Source of the DNA: Hemibagrus wyckioides
Taxonomy: Eukaryota; Chordata; Actinopteri; Siluriformes; Bagridae
Length of the DNA stretch: 64,000 bases
Direction: 5' to 3'
NCBI RefSeq assembly: GCF_019097595.1
Contig: NC_080728.1
Location: 22,720,370-22,784,369 of the forward strand
Shown: positions 62,647-64,000 of the stretch, piece after piece
How positions within the stretch are numbered: position 1 is the first letter of the stretch
How the letters are laid out: every line of letters starts with the position of its first letter
Translations under genes and position numbers: made by a program
The notes under the pieces: model-generated
Databases searched by the model: none
Seen by the model: only the letters and a program-made list of their open reading frames with translations
What the model was told of the DNA's origin: nothing

Positions 62647-63039
62647 TTAACATTAAGCTATATCAGTGGTGCTTTATATTATTTATATATTTTTTTATCA
62701 TTTAAAGTAATGAATTTTACTTCCTGTTGATCTCCACAGGTAGTTTGTCAGGAGGAAGATGAAGATTCTGTTTATGCGAACAGAACAGATTTATCAGAGT
62801 CACTTCATTACTCCACTGTGGTGTTTCCAAACGGAGAAGGAAGTGAAATCAGGGGAGTTTCCAAGCTCACTGCTGAATACGCAACAATCTACCAAATCTC
62901 TGAGGGAGAAACTGGAGAAACAGCAACCGACCAAGTCCAAGAAGAAAACCTGATAAATATGGACAGCGTAGCGAAGCCAGAGTTGGCCGAAGAGGAGGTA
63001 ACATACGGAAACATCACACGTCAGACAACAATGGAGTAA
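16798..63039 (+). CDS. Siglec/CD22-like inhibitory receptor with amplified Ig exons (spliced gene)
   Basis: Proposed type I membrane receptor of the Siglec family (in teleosts often named B-cell receptor CD22-like). Exons: 16798-16831, 17029-17391, 17618-17944, nine 258-bp exons at 18027, 25506, 30672, 35744, 40873, 45970, 51106, 55855 and 60655, then 61955-62236, 62322-62412, 62544-62598 and 62740-63039. Summed length is 3774 nt, exactly 1257 codons plus stop, with no frame break at any junction. Order: signal peptide, V-set domain, C2 domain, nine near-identical C2 domains, one more Ig domain, TM segment (about 1117-1139), tail with ITIMs at Tyr1182 and Tyr1247. The V-set Arg112 is at the F-strand site used by Siglecs to bind sialic acid. 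Human CD22 has 7 Ig domains and sialoadhesin 17; this model has 12. How many repeated exons enter the mRNA is inferred, not seen. Confidence 0.85.
17029..17391 (+). CDS. Exon: Siglec-type V-set Ig domain
   Basis: A phase 1-1 exon of 363 nt between TTTACAG and GTGAGA. It shows the Siglec pattern: GLCVLIPC with two cysteines (Cys33, Cys38), Cys94 in NCT of the E strand, and [12 protein letters not shown]. Arg112 (codon 17328-17330) falls on the F strand where Siglecs have the arginine that salt-bridges sialic acid. From family knowledge, the cysteine positions fit an intra-sheet disulfide plus a bond to the next domain. N-glycosylation sequons are present (NGT, NCT, NIS). Ligand binding is inferred. 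Confidence 0.92.
17392..17617. repeat. Intron with compound TG microsatellite
   Basis: The short intron after the V-set exon is mostly (TG)n with CTTCTG, TTTG and GCG interruptions (about 17408-17534), then the acceptor TTTATCTCAG. Open frames here are read-through of the repeat. Confidence 0.85.
17618..17944 (+). CDS. Exon: first C2-set Ig domain
   Basis: A phase 1-1 exon of 327 nt, donor GTAAGT. It encodes residues 133-241. Cys166, Trp182 and Cys219 form the Ig core. The extra Cys173 in CSAPSAPC lies at the place where Siglec domain 2 carries the cysteine bonded to the V-set domain, so the interdomain disulfide is probably kept. Several NxS/T sequons. It differs strongly from the nine exons that follow and is single copy. 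Confidence 0.9.
18027..18284 (+). CDS. Exon: repeated C2-type Ig domain, copy 1 (Ile variant)
   Basis: A 258-nt phase 1-1 exon, acceptor CTCCTTCAG, donor GTGAGT, encoding 86 residues. Relative Cys26, Trp39 and Cys68 (in RGLYYC) make a compact C2 fold. Sequons at relative 5 (NTS), 56 (NTT) and 78 (NSS). Codon 38 is ATC (18137-18139), giving NYIW. Its upstream intron is unlike that of copies 2-9, so this is the left edge of the array. Confidence 0.93.
19124..23430. repeat. Unit 1: 32-bp G/T-rich minisatellite (4.3 kb)
   Basis: The unit is GTGTGTGAGGGG, then TGTGTGGGG, then TGTGTAAGAGT, 32 bp in all, mixed with a shorter form lacking the middle block. Left and right boundaries both fall in LINE coding sequence. 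This is the longest copy, about twice the others. Being in an intron, its transcript would be rich in UG and GGGG runs. Confidence 0.95.
23422..23880 (-). pseudogene. Unit 1: L2-type reverse transcriptase remnant
   Basis: About 150 residues homologous, from family knowledge, to the RT region downstream of the catalytic box and the thumb of fish L2-group LINEs. Recognisable pieces are [47 protein letters not shown] and [15 protein letters not shown]. The frame then runs into DTHPSHTL and the minisatellite, skipping the segment expected between. The N-terminal half, endonuclease and catalytic motifs are absent. Confidence 0.85.
23881..24298. other. Unit 1: DNA between LINE and gag remnant, possible old LTR/leader
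   Basis: This 418-bp stretch is conserved in all eight units. It includes a TATTTAAA-type sequence near 24090 and lies directly upstream of the gag-like remnant, the place of an LTR and leader. I see no clear TG...CA ends, target duplication or primer-binding site, so LTR identity is only a guess. Confidence 0.3.
24299..24940 (+). pseudogene. Unit 1: Ty3/gypsy-type gag remnant
   Basis: Reading + strand frames in pieces gives an N-terminal Gag-like segment (about 24299-24530) and a downstream capsid-like segment (about 24740-24880, with [14 protein letters not shown]). Both are of the type seen in fish Ty3/gypsy retrotransposons. Stops (for example TAA in GCGTAAATG) and frame changes break it. 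It is a decayed retrotransposon fragment, shared by all eight units; no pol or second LTR was seen. Confidence 0.55.
25304..25355. repeat. TAA microsatellite (unit 1 and every other unit)
   Basis: (TAA)n of about 17 copies, 150 bp upstream of Ig exon copy 2. The same tract occurs at the same place before each later copy (about 30470, 35547, 40680, 45778, 50920, 55668, 60463), and its length differs between units. It is a useful marker of unit identity. Confidence 0.95.
25506..25763 (+). CDS. Exon: repeated C2-type Ig domain, copy 2 (Thr variant)
   Basis: Same 86 residues as copy 1 except codon 38 is ACC (25616-25618), which makes NYT, a fourth N-glycosylation sequon. Acceptor and donor are intact. 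An upstream in-frame ATG at 25412 lies in intron sequence and is not a start. Confidence 0.93.
26600..28596. repeat. Unit 2: 32-bp minisatellite (2.0 kb)
   Basis: Same repeat as unit 1, about half the length, with local G-run variants (near 26825 and 28490). Its right-hand end is identical to that of unit 1. Confidence 0.95.
28588..29046 (-). pseudogene. Unit 2: L2-type reverse transcriptase remnant
   Basis: Translation identical to the unit 1 remnant, including the same truncation and the same fusion into the minisatellite. Confidence 0.85.
29465..30106 (+). pseudogene. Unit 2: gag remnant
   Basis: Same as the unit 1 remnant, with the same stops. No private coding difference noticed. Confidence 0.55.
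30672..30929 (+). CDS. Exon: repeated C2-type Ig domain, copy 3 (Thr variant)
   Basis: Encodes the same residues as copy 2 and has the same splice sites. Confidence 0.93.
31766..33671. repeat. Unit 3: 32-bp minisatellite (1.9 kb)
   Basis: No stop interrupts one minus frame through the full array, giving a 705-codon open frame of [11 protein letters not shown] repeats. This is a repeat artefact read from the middle of a dead LINE. Confidence 0.95.
33663..34121 (-). pseudogene. Unit 3: L2-type reverse transcriptase remnant (FYRW variant)
   Basis: As unit 1 but with Trp in place of Gly in FYR(G/W)TMES. The same substitution is in unit 8 only. Confidence 0.85.
34540..35181 (+). pseudogene. Unit 3: gag remnant
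   Basis: Same as unit 1, with the same disabling stops. Confidence 0.55.
35744..36001 (+). CDS. Exon: repeated C2-type Ig domain, copy 4 (Thr variant)
   Basis: Same product as copy 2. The intron just upstream has a private C-to-T change (ATTCTATCAC near 35697). Confidence 0.93.
36835..38806. repeat. Unit 4: 32-bp minisatellite (2.0 kb)
   Basis: Same repeat, with more degenerate patches near 37830-37890 and 38690-38730. Confidence 0.95.
38798..39256 (-). pseudogene. Unit 4: L2-type reverse transcriptase remnant
   Basis: Translation identical to units 1, 2 and 5. Confidence 0.85.
39675..40316 (+). pseudogene. Unit 4: gag remnant
   Basis: Same as unit 1, with the same disabling stops. Confidence 0.55.
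40873..41130 (+). CDS. Exon: repeated C2-type Ig domain, copy 5 (Thr variant)
   Basis: Same product as copy 2. Upstream intron has a private G-to-T change (CCAATTCTGTAG near 40660). Confidence 0.93.
41964..43904. repeat. Unit 5: 32-bp minisatellite (1.9 kb)
   Basis: Same repeat. It shares GTGTGGCGTGTGTAGGAG (near 42753) with the array in unit 1 (near 19457). Confidence 0.95.
43896..44354 (-). pseudogene. Unit 5: L2-type reverse transcriptase remnant
   Basis: Translation identical to units 1, 2 and 4. Confidence 0.85.
44773..45413 (+). pseudogene. Unit 5: gag remnant with a divergent, stop-free tract
   Basis: From about 44808 to 44997 this copy differs at about 29 sites from all other units, while both flanks are nearly identical to them. 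In this tract one + frame (44837-45046) is open and reads much more like a Ty3/gypsy Gag N-terminal region than the other units do. Best explained by conversion from another retrotransposon copy. Confidence 0.65.
45970..46227 (+). CDS. Exon: repeated C2-type Ig domain, copy 6 (Thr variant)
   Basis: Same product and splice sites as copy 2. Confidence 0.93.
47058..49042. repeat. Unit 6: 32-bp minisatellite with GAGGG start
   Basis: In the first ~280 bp most repeats read GAGGGTG rather than GAGGGGTG, a one-G difference not seen at the start of the other arrays. The rest is standard, with a degenerate patch near 47430-47500. Confidence 0.95.
49034..49492 (-). pseudogene. Unit 6: L2-type reverse transcriptase remnant (TTMVGL variant)
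   Basis: As unit 1 but with Met for Val in TT(V/M)VGL, shared only with unit 7. Confidence 0.85.
49911..50554 (+). pseudogene. Unit 6: gag remnant with 2-bp insertion
   Basis: A CT insertion (CCCCGCCTCCCCATC near 49982) is private. GAGCCCTTTTACC and GCTTGTTCAGG are shared with unit 7. Confidence 0.55.
51106..51363 (+). CDS. Exon: repeated C2-type Ig domain, copy 7 (Thr variant)
   Basis: Same product and splice sites as copy 2. Confidence 0.93.
52194..53785. repeat. Unit 7: 32-bp minisatellite (1.6 kb)
   Basis: Shortest copy. The last few hundred bases are the same as in unit 6. Confidence 0.95.
53777..54235 (-). pseudogene. Unit 7: L2-type reverse transcriptase remnant (TTMVGL variant)
   Basis: Identical to the unit 6 remnant. 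Confidence 0.85.
54654..55295 (+). pseudogene. Unit 7: gag remnant
   Basis: Shares GAGCCCTTTTACC with unit 6 but lacks its CT insertion. Confidence 0.55.
55855..56112 (+). CDS. Exon: repeated C2-type Ig domain, copy 8 (Thr variant)
   Basis: Same product and splice sites as copy 2. Confidence 0.93.
56943..58588. repeat. Unit 8: 32-bp minisatellite (1.6 kb)
   Basis: Same repeat. A stop (in GTGTGGGCTATGTAAG near 57655) ends the long minus open frame that unit 3 keeps. Confidence 0.95.
58580..59038 (-). pseudogene. Unit 8: L2-type reverse transcriptase remnant (FYRW variant)
   Basis: Shares the Gly-to-Trp change with unit 3. Confidence 0.85.
59457..60098 (+). pseudogene. Unit 8: gag remnant
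   Basis: Same as unit 1. Changes typical of the right edge of the array begin only further right, near 60360. Confidence 0.55.
60655..60912 (+). CDS. Exon: repeated C2-type Ig domain, copy 9 (Ile variant)
   Basis: Codon 38 is ATC as in copy 1, so it lacks the NYT sequon of copies 2-8. The intron diverges from the other units right after GTGAGTA, and no LINE follows. It is the right edge of the array. Confidence 0.93.
60913..61954 (+). other. Single-copy intron ending in a CT tract
   Basis: About 1 kb of intron. It has overlapping open frames on both strands near 61243-61604 that I do not recognise. It ends in (CT)n at about 61926-61952, which serves as the polypyrimidine tract of the next acceptor. 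Confidence 0.6.
61955..62236 (+). CDS. Exon: membrane-proximal Ig domain
   Basis: A 282-nt phase 1-1 exon encoding residues 1016-1109, starting [11 protein letters not shown]. Cys1035 or Cys1037 with Cys1087, and Trp1049, make the Ig core. NNT and NST sequons are present. This is the usual last Ig domain of fish CD22-like proteins. A second donor six bases downstream (AAAG before GTTAGA) keeps the same phase. Confidence 0.88.
62322..62412 (+). CDS. Exon: transmembrane segment
   Basis: Phase 1 to phase 2, 91 nt. It encodes a short stalk and an uncharged hydrophobic helix of about 23 residues (1117-1139, [17 protein letters not shown] and following), then Arg. With no acidic or basic residue in the membrane, pairing with an ITAM adaptor is unlikely, which fits an ITIM receptor. 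Confidence 0.88.
62544..62598 (+). CDS. Exon: juxtamembrane cytoplasmic segment
   Basis: A 55-nt exon, acceptor TTTTCAG, donor GTTAGT. It encodes residues 1140-1158, mostly polar ([18 protein letters not shown]). It keeps the frame between the TM and tail exons. Confidence 0.8.
62611..62641. repeat. CA microsatellite in the last intron
   Basis: A (CA)n tract of about 15 copies between the two cytoplasmic exons. Confidence 0.95.
62740..63039 (+). CDS. Exon: cytoplasmic tail with two ITIMs, stop codon
   Basis: Phase 0, residues 1159-1257, then TAA at 63037-63039. ITIMs ([SILV]xYxx[ILV]): LHYSTV at Tyr1182 (62803-62820) and VTYGNI at Tyr1247. DSVYANR at Tyr1170 and YGN at Tyr1247 fit the YxN form bound by the Grb2 SH2 domain. 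AEYATIY (Tyr1205, Tyr1209) is ITIM-like but lacks the usual -2 residue. From family knowledge, such tails recruit SHP-1/SHP-2 after phosphorylation. This exon is the main support for an inhibitory role. Confidence 0.9.
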   Translation, partial: VVCQEEDEDSVYANRTDLSESLHYSTVVFPNGEGSEIRGVSKLTAEYATIYQISEGETGETATDQVQEENLINMDSVAKPELAEEEVTYGNITRQTTME

Positions 63040-64000
63040 ACCCAGGTTAATTTAGATAAAGATGATACTGATGGTGAAAAATCTAAAGAAAATCTGAGTA
63101 AACAGAGACATAAGTAAAAAATAAAATTGTTCAGTGTTTAAAACCTGCTCAGATGATCAGGCTAAAAACTGAGAGCTAAATATTTATGTTTTTATTCCTG
63201 TATGTGTGATAGATCTAGATGCTGAGATGATAAATATCTTTTTACAATTATTTTATATTTGTCAGAAAAACAATTGAGAAAAACAGAACTGCTTCATGTA
63301 CAAAGTGCTTACAGGAATTTATGCTCATAGTCAAACAAAAAACAAATAAAAAATGACAGAGTTAGCCATTTAAGATCACCTGTTGCTCCAGTGTTTATTG
63401 TGAGGAAAGTGTCTGGTGTTCAGAGTCGGGTTACGCAGCTGATGAAGAGGATTTTCTGAGATTATTTAAATCACCTGCATGTAGATCACCTCAGAGATAT
63501 TTTGGATTAAAAGAATCTGAGTTTTTCACTATTTCCTTTAACTCTTCTACCCAGGAGTTTCCTCCTGTTTGGTTGTGTCCATGTTGATGACTGAGTGTCT
63601 TTGTCATGTCCCTCTCCACAGTGGTGGTTAATATGAAGCTCATATGAAAGTAGTCACTCAGGACTTTAAGAATTTGTAGTGTTTCATAAGTATTTGTTTT
63701 TTTCCCTAGACTACTAGGGGCAATATTTAGTTTTTATCACACAAATGTGTCTTCAAAGTAAATGATGATATCAAACCCATTGTTCATGAGCAGATCAAAT
63801 TTGATCTCCATCCAGTAAAATTCTGTGTAGGTTATCAAACAAACAAGAGACAAACACAGGTCTCACACTGAAGGCCAGCAGAGTCCTGACTCCTGTTATA
63901 TCAGACCTGTGGTGATAAAATCATTCATTTCTTTATAGTGATTGAAAATATCCCATAAGTCCATTAACATTCCTCTGACTGATGCTCCTCAGTGTTTGTG
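63040..64000 (+). other. 3' UTR and downstream DNA
   Basis: No further gene recognised. The 3' UTR probably ends after one of two AATAAA signals, at 63120-63125 or 63345-63350. The remaining ~650 bp is AT-rich and without repeats or open frames of note. Confidence 0.55.
63120..63125 (+). promoter_or_regulatory. Candidate polyadenylation signal
   Basis: AATAAA 81 bp after the stop codon. A second AATAAA at 63345-63350 could also be used. Confidence 0.45.

Overview
The window is vertebrate, almost certainly teleost fish, nuclear DNA. The evidence is split Ig-domain exons with phase-1 introns, a Siglec/CD22-type receptor gene, a 5'-truncated L2-group LINE, a Ty3/gypsy gag remnant, and very many microsatellites and minisatellites. 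No bacterial gene, rRNA, tRNA or CRISPR array was seen. I could not place the species.

Layout. (1) 1-9410: a 21-bp minisatellite, A/C-rich on the + strand. (2) 9418-11440: mostly non-repetitive DNA with two 18-bp minisatellite blocks split by an L2 LINE tail, and a short 17-bp repeat. (3) 11441-16400: a GA tract, then a 16-bp minisatellite that contains a perfect 199-bp inverted repeat. (4) 16401-16500: assembly gap (N). (5) 16798-63039, + strand: one Siglec/CD22-like gene. (6) 63040-64000: 3' UTR and downstream DNA with no recognisable gene.

The gene. My exon model is: signal exon, Siglec-type V-set exon, C2 exon, nine tandem copies of one 258-bp C2-type Ig exon, a membrane-proximal Ig exon, a transmembrane exon and two cytoplasmic exons. 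All junctions keep frame. The total is 3774 nt, or 1257 residues, with 12 Ig domains. The V-set exon keeps the arginine expected for sialic-acid binding. The tail has two ITIMs and YxN motifs, so an inhibitory lectin-like receptor of B or myeloid cells is the best call. The nine repeated Ig exons encode the same 86 residues except one position (Ile in the first and last copies, Thr in copies 2-8).

The repeated unit. Each of the eight introns between these exons holds the same cargo: a minus-strand L2-type LINE fragment whose reverse-transcriptase reading frame is interrupted by a 1.6-4.3 kb, 32-bp G/T-rich minisatellite, then a decayed Ty3/gypsy gag remnant, then a TAA microsatellite. The units are about 4.7-5.2 kb (the first is 7.5 kb) and almost identical inside the array. 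Both array edges are diverged, which is the expected mark of unequal crossing-over. The most notable signals are this exon amplification, the birth of the minisatellite inside the LINE coding sequence, a conversion-like tract in unit 5, and the 199-bp perfect palindrome in the upstream array.
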